Source: Polaromonas sp. AER18D-145 (GTDB taxonomy: Bacteria > Pseudomonadota > Gammaproteobacteria > Burkholderiales > Burkholderiaceae_C). Taken from it: DNA of 64,000 nt. The notes under the pieces were generated by a model, which had not been told where the DNA came from, did no database searches, and saw only the letters and a program-made list of their open reading frames with translations. Position 1 is the stretch's first letter. Each line of letters opens with the position of its first letter. Shown here piece by piece: positions 39,401 through 46,175 of the stretch. The position numbers were made by a program, and so were the translations under genes. The DNA lies in the NCBI RefSeq assembly GCF_002379095.1, contig NZ_NBZV01000003.1, positions 1 through 64,000 of the forward strand. The letters run 5' to 3'.

Positions 39401-39437
39401 CAGTGAGCTCGAACAAGGCAACGTGAAACTGCTGTGA
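30447..39437 (+). CDS. Giant secreted lipase-RTX-VCBS protein (2,996 residues)
   Basis: Domains in order. About 1-230: class-3-lipase-like domain with SGHSLGGGLASV (Ser109) and candidate His215. About 290-400: linker shared with modules 1 and 2. From about 409: RTX block with GGNKNDVLLADDGNDTLDGG, then dozens of GGxGxDxL-type nonapeptides to about 2270, organised in recurring units that each carry a hydrophobic NxENLxLxG-like stretch. About 2306-2525: two VCBS/cadherin-like repeats ending FILRGTNDGP and VTVTGVNDAP. About 2526-2630: a third immunoglobulin-like domain. About 2630-2680: Pro/Gly-rich linker. A last RTX block and a C-terminal secretion region follow. It is a calcium-folding type I secretion substrate combining an enzyme head with adhesin-like repeats. 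HlyD follows 13 bases later. No HlyC acyltransferase gene is present. Confidence 0.93.
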   Translation: MATTQEYALLSLYVYNVENDAENRPDLPQGWTLLENIDDNLLGFSYGVFKRSGTNEIVLAYTGTNENVDWASNATAGIGLPSWQVTNAALVYQQVKQTYGGNITLSGHSLGGGLASVMATWFNRPAVVFDEAPFQLTAANPVMLALVRAQLFLAGYSDAAMDKAISDFSSREAQVANHYLQGEILNALRFDANTVAGSDTRIDINGSQATAVQLHSLALLTAARMNDGFRLATYASTSVVPLIMDDKLYAFNTGTSVEKNFLVDLIRSEQSAVVGQGKLTHFAADLNKLGTDIAGLNKQAQDALIAQGIEWYYWQGTDYAGKEFFTQTGALLQYTSAIGDGLQGAQNKAAIYTKLWLDPKALAHGAYAVATTYEQWNVNTGTSAVTATARDVDKTQIFVGNFAAETFTGGNKNDVLLADDGNDTLDGGKGDDKLYGGNGTDTYTFTSSDLAGWGTDTIGDTDGTGIIKIDADTLSGGKSISPLLGRAWISDDKKYQFQFKPNALTPNGTAADSNGTLVIHRTGRLADKEAIVLNNWSQGKFGITLTSDAALPVSPTQIRVVNGDTVPVNTTVSPDTGEVTYTGSATMEAPGNSDALTVYNTSSSIKKIEIYGLDGNDALIGDAAQNFIDGGAGNDLIAGGVGLNTLIGGEGNDIILTHVTPGISGRRGPNDSWIAPEDARTVLAQGATWGVYKNAQGVMHVSTNNTRYDPQAQAGTAEASKTVDVNYFAYSGTINPLDAAMQSWVTETDAGTGNDIVMGGIATDIIDLGAGDDVAFGNLGHDDIRGGAGADRIYGDSGKFGISSGLAYYPVGDDFLDGGQGNDILVGGLGADILHGGGDDDLLFGDYVTVNVAQTTADDWLLGIEPPADASILYYDYADYLDGGAGADTLIAGGGNDTLLGGVGADILQGEQGDDILDGGADNDMLYGGAGDDHMQGGAGDDVLVGGSGSDSLFGGAGKDTLYADAGKDLMDGGEDDDTYVIASAQGVKVIRDGGGVDTLRLASWFSLDGFRLGLGSLKITSPEGDEIHIEGFDPEDPYGSGVIEYFELASGQVISYSELLAALPMFIDGTEGDDSLFGTALNDSLYGFDGNDNIDGRAGNDWIDGGAGADQMTGGAGDDTYLVDQSGDQVIELEGQGHDTVIAQFDYTLAVPNVENLVLAGAAVSGTGNDFDNGLYGNELSNTLMGLAGDDILAGANGNDVLDGGSGADVMSGGMGNDIFHVDNLGDRVEDVATTRQAGVLVSGGQDHVYSSVSYTLGSGIESLTLEGAASIDGHGAVESNRIVGNAADNVLTAYSANGLLDYFNRAPFKIAGDAEYVPYLSMDGERMLDHLYHSSFEKETGVGLPGQGTLRIDISSPQGDELFGGEGDDQLWGDINGDLLVGGGGNDLLVGYWGGDILQGGTGDDTYVVDSSTQWWDQWAQRGSLWIHFEYQNGDDDQIVEENEEGIDTVLSLNDYVLGANLENLTLVDGFANGPREGDLTQDLLYGDSYSYGYGQIGVGNNLSNVIIGNSRSNQLNGLGGVDTLIGKGGHDRLDGGTGDDLMQGGDGYDTYVVDSVGDTVVEENADEWSGGRDAVETTLDGYRLGAHVEDLYLMGNANIGGTGNELANELYGNSAANVLDGLEGDDELYGNGGDDTLIAGSGNDWLNGGIGSDFMSGGQGDDGYNVDDAGDVVSELDGEGHDRVYSEVSYTLGAGVEDLRLYDSSVTVGLYGRGNQLANTIHGGYSANRLEGLEGDDTLNGGGGTDTLVGGVGNDVYYTDRASDVVIELANEGTDEVRSSSSYSLSDHVENLTLLGDFSTDSSVAYGSHQIEGNSAANRVIGNDGHDTALGHGGNDAMDGRAGNDVMDGGDDDDVMYGGADAIYAYLEVADQYYGGVSRHVELLAENADELHGGGGNDQLDGGSGNDQLFGDQGDDVLHGGADGLVARSEAYIQYDVEVTPASERFHTNDDTLDGGAGNDALDGGSGNDLLLGGDGDDHLYGGDDGPLNVSNNDVLDGGAGIDTMRGGTGDDIYMVDGIATLNPEGKPVQVNLCDEEHRFGVDRAASFNWTADSVVEEAGQGVDAVYSTASVATVNVETVTLLSTGSNLDIDASTGAGDQVLTGNVGHNRLDGGAGADRMIGGLGDDTYLVDDVLDQVVESANEGFDTVRTAINDFTLSADLEGLVLEDSALTGNGNSADNVLIGNSQDNILYGLNGNDTLAGWRGDDELRGGAGDDTYAFSRGDGIDTVIDSEGSGRLHFSGDIAVSDLVFSSVGDDLLIDVLEAGVPNGDRVILKNWMVSSERVDSLSFCGNVSLPLDESVLNRAPEALADHAEVAEDVTVTASGNVLSNDNDPNEGQTLTVKNPGTFAGLYGSLTLAGDGSYLYVLDNARADIQALGAGDTREESFSYTVHDDGFGALEAVSTVSFILRGTNDGPIVLADVAQVQEDVTPEVTGNVLTNDSDVDTGDHLAVADFGVKVGQYGQLTLAANGDYVYALNNVDIKVQSLAAGQTVTDSFSYTAQDDSVEPALGNSEVVVTVTGVNDAPVLNVPLADRVVAVGQTVAFGLPPLTFSDIDQGDVLTYAAQAVDADGNVQALPTWLSFDVATRTFRGIAVGATDFDIRVIATDRSGATAVDEFNFQATISDDCGKGNEGVGNGEDPPPPGHDTNWNDGPGTSPGKPGRRGGGKRTSTSTDPGTLSSADDQIWGGYEDGWDTVISTVNYVLPAHMQALVLDGSGAINAMGNSLDNWLVGNSGNNVLNAGSGSGTDILQGGQGRDQLMDAAGSNLLDGGAGVDVLTDGEGASWLFGGKGNDTINFGQGVDLLGFNRGDGADILNSGQEALANDIVSLGKGIRYADLRLAKNGSDLVLDAGLGDSITFSKWYAGSANKGVCKLQIVTAEGDYDATSTDKTRNQQVEVFDFSKLVQKFDAARAANPATANGWALMNSLLDAHLQGSNTAALGGDLSYQYATAGSLAGIGLGAAQVSLAAGTDWQNLKSRSELEQGNVKLL

Positions 39438-39450
39438 CGAAAGATTTCTG

Positions 39451-40791
39451 ATGAATGTGTTCGCCACCGAAGCCGCCGATTTCACGCCTGACCTGCTGAC
39501 GATTCAGGAGCAACCGCCCTCGCGGCTGCCTCGTACCGTCGGCTATGTCACGATGGGCTTGTTCGGCGTGTTGCTGGCCTGGGCGACCTTCGGCAAGCTG
39601 GACATCATTGCCGGTGCCGAAGGCCGGCTGGTGCCGCGCAACTACAGCCGAGTAATTCAGCCCGCCGAGGCGGGCATTGTGCGCGAGGTGCTAGTACGCG
39701 ACGGCGAAGAAGTCAAGGCGGGCCAAGTACTGATGCGTATGGACGCCACCACCGCCAGTGCCGACATGGGTACCTTGAGGGCGGATTCGGCGCTCAAAGC
39801 CCTCAGCTTGCGCCGAATCGATGCCGAATTGCGCGGTCAGCCGCTGCTGCTCGACGTCCGCGACCCACCGGAAGTGGCTGCCCAGGTACTGGCGCAATAC
39901 CGGGCCAGGCGCCAGAGTTACTTGGATGCACAGGCGCAGGAGCAGGCCGCTCTGGAGCGCGCCCAGCACGATCTGATCGCCGCACGCCAGCAACTGGCCA
40001 AGCTGCGGGCCACAGTCCCTTTGTATCAGCAGTCTGCCAGCTCATACGAAAAACTGGTCAAAGAAGGTTTTGTATCGGAACTTGGTGCCAACGACAAGAT
40101 TCGCGAGAAGATCGAGAAGGAGCAGGAGCTCAAGATCCAGGAAGCCAATATAGGCTCAATGACATCTGTGGTGGAACAGTCGCGCAAGAAACTCGCGCAG
40201 ATCAAATCGGGCTATGAAAGCCAATTGCTCAACGAGCGGGTTGAGCTGCAGAGTCAGCAGCAACGCACGGACGGGGAGCTGCAGAAGCAGGTTTATAAAT
40301 CTGGCCTGCTGGAGCTCACGGCGACGGAAGCCGGCACCGTGAAAGACATGGCGACTTACAGCCCTGGCGCGGTGGTGCAACCGGGGGCTACTCTGCTCAA
40401 CCTGGTTCCCAAAAATGAACCTCTCTATGCCGAGGTGGCAATCCACAATGAAGATGTGGGTTTTGTGGCTCCGGGTCAGGGCGTCAAGGTCAAGCTGCAA
40501 GCCTATCCGTTCCAGAAGTACGGCATGCTCGAAGGCACGGTGGCGCTGATCAGCGCCGATTCGTCGGCCAATGATCCGCAAAAAGCCACGGCCTTGGGAC
40601 AAAACCCACAAAGCTACAAGGCGCTGGTCAAGTTGGCGAGCCAGGAACTGCGGGCATCAAGCGGCGAAGTGCTCAAGCTGGCGCCCGGCATGGTGGTTCA
40701 GGCGGAGATCCATCAGGGGCGGCGTACCGTGCTGGAATATCTGCTGTCACCGGTGCAGAAGGTGGCGCAGGAGGCGGGCCGGGAGAGGTAG
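39451..40791 (+). CDS. Type I secretion membrane fusion protein (HlyD family)
   Basis: 446 residues. A short cytoplasmic N-terminus and one membrane helix (about 31-50) precede a lipoyl-like half-motif (VIQPAEAGIVREVLVRDGEEVKAG). A long coiled coil follows (about 150-270, with QQLAKLRATVPLYQQ and EKIEKEQELKIQEAN), then the beta-barrel domain ending in LAPGMVVQAEIHQGRRTVLEYLLSP, the HlyD C-terminal signature. It bridges the ABC transporter encoded at 21522 to an outer-membrane TolC protein not in this window. It is the last gene of the secretion block and converges on dnaJ. Confidence 0.95.
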   Translation: MNVFATEAADFTPDLLTIQEQPPSRLPRTVGYVTMGLFGVLLAWATFGKLDIIAGAEGRLVPRNYSRVIQPAEAGIVREVLVRDGEEVKAGQVLMRMDATTASADMGTLRADSALKALSLRRIDAELRGQPLLLDVRDPPEVAAQVLAQYRARRQSYLDAQAQEQAALERAQHDLIAARQQLAKLRATVPLYQQSASSYEKLVKEGFVSELGANDKIREKIEKEQELKIQEANIGSMTSVVEQSRKKLAQIKSGYESQLLNERVELQSQQQRTDGELQKQVYKSGLLELTATEAGTVKDMATYSPGAVVQPGATLLNLVPKNEPLYAEVAIHNEDVGFVAPGQGVKVKLQAYPFQKYGMLEGTVALISADSSANDPQKATALGQNPQSYKALVKLASQELRASSGEVLKLAPGMVVQAEIHQGRRTVLEYLLSPVQKVAQEAGRER

Positions 40792-40809
40792 CACGGCTAA
40801 CGCCTGTTC

Positions 40810-40869
40810 CATATAAAAAGTACTCCTCGCCCTTTACCGTCGGTCGCAATATGCTATCAAATAAATAGC
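40810..40869 (-). repeat. GCTAT-N7-ATAGC intergenic element, copy 3
   Basis: Minus orientation. Head GCTATTTATTTGATAGC (40869-40853), then GCGACCG...AAAGGGCGAG and a TACTTTTTATAT end. It occupies the convergent gap between hlyD and dnaJ and may serve as a terminator for one or both. Confidence 0.7.
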
Positions 40870-40885
40870 AACTGCGCCCGCAGCC

Positions 40886-42031
40886 TTAGGCGCTGAAGAA
40901 GCCCTTGAGCTTGTCGGTCCAGCTTTCTTCGGTCGGCGAGTGTTTGGCGCCGCCCTTTTTTAGGGACTCGTCGAGTTCCTTGAACAGCTTGCGCTGGTGC
41001 TCGGTCAGCTTGACCGGCGTTTCCACCGTGATGTGGCAGTACAGGTCGCCGGGGTAGCTCGAACGCACGCCCTTGATGCCCTTGCCGCGCAGGCGGAACT
41101 GCTTGCCGGTCTGCGTGCCCTCGGGGATGTCGATGGCGGCCTTGCCGGCCAGCGTCGGCACCTCGATCTCGCCGCCCAGCGCGGCTGCGGGCATGCCAAT
41201 GGGCACCACGCAGTGCAGGTCGTCGCCGTCGCGCTCGAAGATGTCGTGTTTCTTCAGGCGGATCTCGATGTAGAGGTCACCTGGCGGGCCACCGTTGGTG
41301 CCCGGCTCGCCGTTGCCGGTGGAGCGGATGCGCATGCCGTCGTCGATGCCAGCCGGAATCTTGACTTCCAGGGTCTTGGTGGTTTTGGTCTTGCCGACGC
41401 CGTGGCAGGCGACGCAGGGCTCGGGGATCAGTTTGCCGGTGCCCTTGCATTGCGGGCAGGTCTGCTGCACGCTGAAAAAGCCCTGGCGCATCTGCACCAC
41501 GCCGTGGCCGTGGCAGGTGGTGCAGGTGACCACCTTGGTGCCGGGTTTGGCACCGGTGCCGTGGCAGGTGTTGCAGTCGTCCCAGCTCGGGATGCGGATC
41601 TGCGCGTCCTTGCCGGTGGCCGCTTCTTCCAGCGTGACTTCCATCGCATAGCTGAGGTCGCCGCCGCGGTAGACCTGGCGGCCGCCGCGCTGGCCGCCGC
41701 GCCCCTGCTGGCCGCCAAAGACATCGCCAAAAATGTCGCCAAAGGCTTCGGCAAAACCGCCGAAACCTTCCGCGCCGGGGCCGCCGCCGCGGTTCGGATC
41801 GACACCGGCGTGGCCATACTGGTCGTAGGCGGCACGTTTTTGCGCATCGGAAAGCATCTCATAGGCTTCCTTGGCTTCCTTGAATTTCTCCTCGGAGGCC
41901 TTGCTGGCGCTGCCCTGGTTGCGGTCAGGGTGGTGCTTCATCGCCAGCTTGCGATAGGCTTTCTTGATGTCTTCATCGCTGGCGTTTTTCGGAACACCCA
42001 GCGTGTCGTAGTAGTCTTTTTTGATGGCCAT
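40886..42031 (-). CDS. dnaJ: Chaperone DnaJ
   Basis: 381 residues. The J domain has KHHPDRN (HPD about residues 33-35). A Gly-rich region ([20 protein letters not shown]) and four zinc-finger repeats [24 protein letters not shown] and CVACHGVG precede the C-terminal substrate domains ([18 protein letters not shown]). It stimulates DnaK ATPase and delivers unfolded clients. Third gene of grpE-dnaK-dnaJ; separated from dnaK by a gap with a strong hairpin. Confidence 0.98.
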   Translation of the reverse strand: MAIKKDYYDTLGVPKNASDEDIKKAYRKLAMKHHPDRNQGSASKASEEKFKEAKEAYEMLSDAQKRAAYDQYGHAGVDPNRGGGPGAEGFGGFAEAFGDIFGDVFGGQQGRGGQRGGRQVYRGGDLSYAMEVTLEEAATGKDAQIRIPSWDDCNTCHGTGAKPGTKVVTCTTCHGHGVVQMRQGFFSVQQTCPQCKGTGKLIPEPCVACHGVGKTKTTKTLEVKIPAGIDDGMRIRSTGNGEPGTNGGPPGDLYIEIRLKKHDIFERDGDDLHCVVPIGMPAAALGGEIEVPTLAGKAAIDIPEGTQTGKQFRLRGKGIKGVRSSYPGDLYCHITVETPVKLTEHQRKLFKELDESLKKGGAKHSPTEESWTDKLKGFFSA

Positions 42032-42076
42032 GGGAATTGCGTGTTCAGTGGAAAGGATTCCTGTGCCCCGGATGCG

Positions 42077-42116
42077 GCAAAGCGGAATGCGGGGAAAGCC
42101 CCCGATTCCGCTTTGC
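42077..42116 (-). promoter_or_regulatory. Strong stem-loop between dnaK and dnaJ
   Basis: GCAAAGCGGAAT (42077-42088) pairs perfectly with 42105-42116, and an inner 5-bp GC stem extends it with one bulge. No T-run follows on the minus strand, so it is more likely an RNA-stability or processing element, or a weak attenuator, than a classical terminator. It would set dnaK above dnaJ expression. Confidence 0.6.
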
Positions 42117-42145
42117 TGCCCGGAGGCGATGCATCAAAAAGGGGA

Positions 42146-44083
42146 TCAGCCCTTTTTGACTTCCTTGACTTCGGCATCCACCACATTGTCGTCGGCGGCC
42201 GGTTTGGCGGCAGCTTCTTCACCGCCTGCCGCGCCGCCCGCCTGGGCGGCCTGCGATGCCTGCATGTCGGCGTACATTTTTTCACCGAGCTTCTGGCTGG
42301 CTTCCATCAGGGCGGCGTTTTTCGCGTCGATGGCGTCCTTGCTCTCGCCCTTGAGCGCTTCTTCCATGTCCTTGATGGCGGCCTCGATCTTTTCCTTCTC
42401 GCCGGCGTCGAGCTTGTCGCCGTACTCGGTCAGCGATTTTTTCACGCTGTGCACCATGGCTTCGGCATTGTTCTTGGCCTGCACGAACTCGACCCGCTCC
42501 TTGTCCTCGGCCGCGTGGAGTTCCGCGTCCTTGACCATCTGCTGGATCTCGGCTTCGGACAGGCCCGAGTTCGCCTTGATGGTGATCTTGTTTTCCTTGC
42601 CGGTGCCCTTGTCCTTGGCGCCCACATGCAGGATGCCGTTGGCGTCGATGTCGAAGGACACTTCGATCTGCGGCGTGCCGCGTGCGGCCGGCGGAATACC
42701 CTCGAGGTTGAACTCGCCCAGTGCCTTGTTGCCCGAGGCGATTTCGCGCTCGCCCTGGAATACCTTGATGGTCACGGCCGGCTGGTTGTCCTCGGCGGTC
42801 GAGAAGGTCTGTGCAAACTTGGTCGGGATGGTCGTGTTCTTCTTGATCATCTTGGTCATCACGCCGCCCATGGTTTCGATGCCCAGGGACAGCGGGGTCA
42901 CGTCGAGCAGCAGCACGTCGGAGCGGTCGCCCGACAGCACCTGGCCCTGGATCGCGGCACCGACGGCCACGGCCTCGTCGGGGTTCACGTCCTTGCGCGG
43001 CTCCTTGCCGAAAAATTCCTTGACCTTTTCCTGCACCTTGGGCATGCGGGTCTGGCCGCCGACCAGGATCACGTCATGGATGTCGCTGCCGCTGACGCCG
43101 GCGTCCTTGACCGCCACGCGGCAGGGCGCAATCGTGCGCTCGACCAGTTCCTCGACGAGTTGCTCCAGCTTGGAGCGCGTCATCTTGATGTTCAGGTGTT
43201 TCGGGCCCGACGCATCGGCCGTGATGTAGGGCAGGTTGATGTCGGTCTGCGCGCTGGAAGACAGCTCGATCTTGGCCTTCTCGGCGGCTTCCTTCAGGCG
43301 CTGCAGGGCCAGCACGTCGTTCTTGAGGTTGACGCCGGATTCCTTCTTGAACTCGTCGATGATGAAGTCGATGATGCGCTGGTCGAAGTCCTCGCCGCCC
43401 AGGAAGGTGTCGCCGTTGGTGGACAGCACTTCAAACTGTTTCTCGCCGTCGACATCGGCAATTTCGATGATGGAGATGTCGAAGGTGCCGCCGCCCAGGT
43501 CATAGACCGAGATCTTGCGGTCGCCTTTTTCCTGCTTGTCCATGCCGAAGGCCAGCGCCGCGGCGGTGGGCTCGTTGATGATGCGCTTGACGTCCAGGCC
43601 GGCAATGCGACCGGCGTCCTTGGTTGCCTGGCGCTGTGCGTCGTTGAAGTAGGCAGGCACCGTGATCACGGCTTCGGTGACCGGCTCGCCGAGGTAGTCT
43701 TCGGCGGTCTTTTTCATCTTGCGCAGGATGTCGGCGCTGACCTGCTGCGGCGACATCTTCTTGCCGTGCACTTCGACCCAGGCGTCGCCGTTGTCGGCGG
43801 CCACGATCTTGTAGGGCATCAGGTCGATGTCCTTCTGCACTTCTTTTTCGGTGAACTTGCGGCCGATCAGGCGCTTGACCGCGTAGAGCGTGTTCTTGGG
43901 GTTGGTCACGGCCTGGCGTTTGGCCGAGGCACCGACCAGCACTTCACCGTTTTCGAGGTAAGCCACGACCGACGGCGTGGTGCGCGCGCCTTCCGAGTTT
44001 TCGATGACGCGGGGAACGTTGCCCTCCATCACAGCCACGCAGCTGTTGGTGGTGCCCAGATCGATACCGATGATTCTGCCCAT
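42146..44083 (-). CDS. dnaK: Chaperone DnaK (Hsp70)
   Basis: 645 residues. The N-terminus [20 protein letters not shown], the phosphate-2 motif [16 protein letters not shown] and [14 protein letters not shown] are canonical. The substrate domain has [20 protein letters not shown], and the C-terminal lid ends in the proteobacterial [10 protein letters not shown] tail. ATP-dependent chaperone working with DnaJ and GrpE. A weak sigma-32-like pair (TTTCAAG complement at 44190-44196 with a poor -10) lies upstream, so a second heat-shock promoter is possible in the 137-bp gap to grpE. Confidence 0.99.
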   Translation of the reverse strand: MGRIIGIDLGTTNSCVAVMEGNVPRVIENSEGARTTPSVVAYLENGEVLVGASAKRQAVTNPKNTLYAVKRLIGRKFTEKEVQKDIDLMPYKIVAADNGDAWVEVHGKKMSPQQVSADILRKMKKTAEDYLGEPVTEAVITVPAYFNDAQRQATKDAGRIAGLDVKRIINEPTAAALAFGMDKQEKGDRKISVYDLGGGTFDISIIEIADVDGEKQFEVLSTNGDTFLGGEDFDQRIIDFIIDEFKKESGVNLKNDVLALQRLKEAAEKAKIELSSSAQTDINLPYITADASGPKHLNIKMTRSKLEQLVEELVERTIAPCRVAVKDAGVSGSDIHDVILVGGQTRMPKVQEKVKEFFGKEPRKDVNPDEAVAVGAAIQGQVLSGDRSDVLLLDVTPLSLGIETMGGVMTKMIKKNTTIPTKFAQTFSTAEDNQPAVTIKVFQGEREIASGNKALGEFNLEGIPPAARGTPQIEVSFDIDANGILHVGAKDKGTGKENKITIKANSGLSEAEIQQMVKDAELHAAEDKERVEFVQAKNNAEAMVHSVKKSLTEYGDKLDAGEKEKIEAAIKDMEEALKGESKDAIDAKNAALMEASQKLGEKMYADMQASQAAQAGGAAGGEEAAAKPAADDNVVDAEVKEVKKG

Positions 44084-44220
44084 GATTTACTCCTAGATTT
44101 TCTTGGTTAAGTTGTTTGAAGACGGGTGGCCGGGGATGTCAGCCGGGGGTCATGCGACCGTGGTGTTGACTTGTGGATAACTTGTCGTGTTTCAAGTGCA
44201 CCTCCCTCGATTCGCGGCGT

Positions 44221-44781
44221 TTATTTGGGCGCGGCCACGGTGACCAGCGCGGGCCGCAACACGCGGTCGGCGATCAGGTAGCCTTTTTGCAGCACGCCGA
44301 CCACGGTGTTGGCTTCCTGGTCGGCCGGCACCATGCTGATGGCCTGGTGCTGGTGCGGATCGAAGCGGGTTCCGGCAACGGGGTTGATCTCGATCACCTT
44401 GTTGCGTTCGAGCGCGCTCTTGAGCTGCTTGAGCGTGGCTTCGGTGCCTTCGCGGATCTGGGCAGCCGTGGCGTCCGCCTGCAGCAGGCCGGCTTCCAGG
44501 CTGTCGGTGACCGGCAGCAGGCTTTCGGCAAAACTTTCAACGGCGAATTTGCGCGCCTTGGCGATTTCGTCGTCGGCGCGGCGACGGGCGTTTTCGGCCT
44601 CGGCCTTGGCGCGCAGGAAGTTGTCGACCAGTTCGGTGTTTTTGGCCTGCAGCACGGCCAGTTCAGCCTGCGCCGCGCTCAGTGCGTCGGCCTCGTTGGC
44701 GGCCTGGGCGGCTTCCAGCTCTTCCGGGCTGGGGGCGCCGCTAAGGTCTTGATTTTGTTCAGGTTGTTTGTTGTCGGACAT
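44221..44781 (-). CDS. grpE: Nucleotide exchange factor GrpE
   Basis: 186 residues. An acidic/Gln-rich N-terminus precedes a long coiled coil ([20 protein letters not shown]) and the family block [20 protein letters not shown]. The C-terminal beta domain has [20 protein letters not shown] and [17 protein letters not shown]. It releases ADP from DnaK. A good sigma-32 promoter lies 38 bases upstream of the start codon. Confidence 0.98.
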   Translation of the reverse strand: MSDNKQPEQNQDLSGAPSPEELEAAQAANEADALSAAQAELAVLQAKNTELVDNFLRAKAEAENARRRADDEIAKARKFAVESFAESLLPVTDSLEAGLLQADATAAQIREGTEATLKQLKSALERNKVIEINPVAGTRFDPHQHQAISMVPADQEANTVVGVLQKGYLIADRVLRPALVTVAAPK

Positions 44782-44818
44782 GGTCGAAGGCGGTTGTTCA
44801 GGAGGACAAGAGGGCAGC

Positions 44819-44843
44819 TTGGGGCGGTAAAGCCCTTTTCAAG
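44819..44843 (-). promoter_or_regulatory. Sigma-32 (heat-shock) promoter of grpE
   Basis: Read on the minus strand: CTTGAAA (44843-44837), a 12-base spacer, then CCCCAA (44824-44819). This matches the RpoH consensus CTTGAAA-N11-16-CCCCAT except for one base, and sits upstream of grpE at the expected distance. Confidence 0.8.
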
Positions 44844-44898
44844 ACAAGGAATTGCAGCCAGGTGCTGCGTTGTTTGCGGCCGCCGGTCGCAGACAGGT

Positions 44899-44960
44899 GC
44901 TATTAAATTAATAGCTGACTGCGCAGGCTTTAAAAGGGCTAGGGCCAGATTTTATGCCTG
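44899..44960 (+). repeat. GCTAT-N7-ATAGC intergenic element, copy 4
   Basis: The head GCTATTAAATTAATAGC (44899-44915) is a perfect palindrome. It is followed by TGACTGCGCAGGC, AAAGGGCTAGGGCC and AGATTTTATG. It lies upstream of grpE and 31 bases before a hairpin terminator. Confidence 0.75.
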
Positions 44961-44991
44961 AAAACCGGCGCTGAAAGCGCCCGCCACAAAT

Positions 44992-45019
44992 AAAAAGACA
45001 GGCGCAGGGCCTGTCTTTT
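44992..45019. terminator. Bidirectional terminator after the HxlR-type gene
   Basis: AAAAGACAGGC (44993-45003) pairs with 45009-45019 around a 5-base loop. The A-run and T-run at the ends work in both directions. It ends the minus-strand regulator gene that stops at 45037. Confidence 0.8.
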
Positions 45020-45036
45020 GTGGGGGCGGCGGTGCC

Positions 45037-45360
45037 TTATTTTTTCTTGACGGCCGCGACCTTGGTCTGGCTGGCGGTCCATTTGGCGGCGAAGGCCTGC
45101 ACGTCGTTCAGGCGTTTGAGCAGGTCTGCGCCGAGGGCGGTGACGATGTAGCCGTCGTTGCCGTGACCCATCAGGCCGGCGGCGCGCAGTTCCTTGATGC
45201 GGGTGTTCAGGGTGTTCGGGGTGATGCTGCCCACGCTGTCCTGCAGCAGCCGGAAAGTTTGCGGATGACCGTCTTTGAGCGCCCACAACACCCGCAGGGC
45301 GTAACGCGATTCAAGCAGTTCAAACAGCTGTCCGACGGCGGCATTTTCTTTGGCACTCAT
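45037..45360 (-). CDS. Winged-helix transcriptional regulator (HxlR-like)
   Basis: 107 residues. ATG 45360 is chosen because AGGAG is 9 bases upstream; the ATG at 45369 abuts the ribosome-binding site. The helix-turn-helix is typical of HxlR/ArsR-size regulators: LFELLESRYALRVLWALKDG, then SITPNTLNTRIKELRAAGL as recognition region and a wing (GNDGYIVTALGADLL). A Lys-rich tail (KVAAVKKK) follows. Targets unknown; it stands alone between two copies of the GCTAT repeat. Confidence 0.8.
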   Translation of the reverse strand: MSAKENAAVGQLFELLESRYALRVLWALKDGHPQTFRLLQDSVGSITPNTLNTRIKELRAAGLMGHGNDGYIVTALGADLLKRLNDVQAFAAKWTASQTKVAAVKKK

Positions 45361-45444
45361 GGGGGGCATCTCCTGGTCACGTTTTTGTCAGAGTTGATCG
45401 GCAAGCGCGGGCTTGGAAGGCGAATATAACGCAAATTCCGGACT

Positions 45445-45505
45445 GCTACTAGTTTTATAGCTGCCTGCGCCCGCAGGGTGTAGCTTCACAGCCAAAAGGG
45501 CTTGA
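45445..45505 (+). repeat. GCTAT-N7-ATAGC intergenic element, copy 5
   Basis: Head GCTACTAGTTTTATAGC (45445-45461, one arm mismatch), followed by TGCCTGCGCCCGCAGG and AAAAGGGCTTGAAAAG. It lies between the HxlR-type gene and marR. Confidence 0.7.
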
Positions 45506-45546
45506 AAAGTTGGAACGAATGCGTTAAGGGCGCGGGTCGCCAGGCC

Positions 45547-46026
45547 TCACAGGTAGATCTTTTGCAGCAGCCTGAGCAGGGTTTTGGTCTCGCTGGCCGA
45601 GAGCCGGGAGGCGACTTCGGCTTCCAGCGTTGCCGCGGTGTGTTCGGCGTCGCGCATGAGCTTGCTGCCGCTGGCGGTGAGGTGCAGGCCCATGGCCCGG
45701 CCGTCGCGCGGGTGCGGCTTGCGCGCAATCAGCTCACGCTTTTCCAGGCTGTTGACCATGGCCACCAAGTTGGGGGGCAGGATGCCCAGCGCCGTGCAGA
45801 GCTGGCGCGAGGTGATGCCGGGGTTGTGCGTGACCAGCGACAGCACCGAAAAATCCACCACCCGCAGGTCATAAGGCGCCATGCGCTCCATGAACACCTC
45901 AATGACCGCCAGCGCCGCGCGCCTGGCGTTGTAGCCGATCAGGCTTTCCAGGTAGCTGGTGTCGACCTGATCCACCGTGGCCGTGGCTGCGGGGCCGGGA
46001 GGTTTGGGACGATCGCGGGCGCTCAT
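45547..46026 (-). CDS. MarR-family transcriptional regulator
   Basis: 159 residues from ATG 46026. The winged helix includes DFSVLSLVTHNPGITSRQLC and a recognition helix LPPNLVAMVNSLEKREL, followed by the MarR wing signature HPRDGRAMGLHLTASG. It is the last gene on the minus strand of the probable hydroxycinnamate cluster and is the best candidate to bind the perfect 19-bp palindrome at 54720-54738. MarR regulators of this context (CouR, FerC type) respond to hydroxycinnamoyl-CoA thioesters; that assignment is by analogy. Confidence 0.9.
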   Translation of the reverse strand: MSARDRPKPPGPAATATVDQVDTSYLESLIGYNARRAALAVIEVFMERMAPYDLRVVDFSVLSLVTHNPGITSRQLCTALGILPPNLVAMVNSLEKRELIARKPHPRDGRAMGLHLTASGSKLMRDAEHTAATLEAEVASRLSASETKTLLRLLQKIYL

Positions 46027-46101
46027 GGTTTGGGGTCTTTCTCTGTGCCTGGGTGTCGTGGGGGTGACTCTGTCAGCGGGCCATGCAGCCCGTTCTTTGT
46101 A

Positions 46102-46136
46102 CCGGGGCGTCCAGCACCTTGTGCAGGACGCCCCGG
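46102..46136 (-). promoter_or_regulatory. GC-rich stem-loop between livF and marR
   Basis: CCGGGGCGTCC (46102-46112) pairs exactly with 46126-46136, with an inner GCAC/GTGC pair. No T-run follows on the minus strand. It may be a terminator of low efficiency or an RNA-stability element after livF. Confidence 0.5.
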
Positions 46137-46175
46137 ATGTCGTCAAGGCGGGGCTGGCCGTCCATGCGCCAAGCT

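Noticed and set aside
30447-39437. HlyA-type pore-forming haemolysin
   Set aside because: No hydrophobic pore domain, no HlyC acyltransferase gene and an enzyme-like N-terminus; the VCBS domains favour an adhesin-like body.
40997-44110. A 1,037-codon open frame on the plus strand opposite dnaJ and dnaK
   Set aside because: Composition-driven antisense frame. The minus strand encodes unmistakable DnaJ and DnaK. Antisense dnaK frames are a known source of false protein families (the spurious NAD-glutamate dehydrogenase case).
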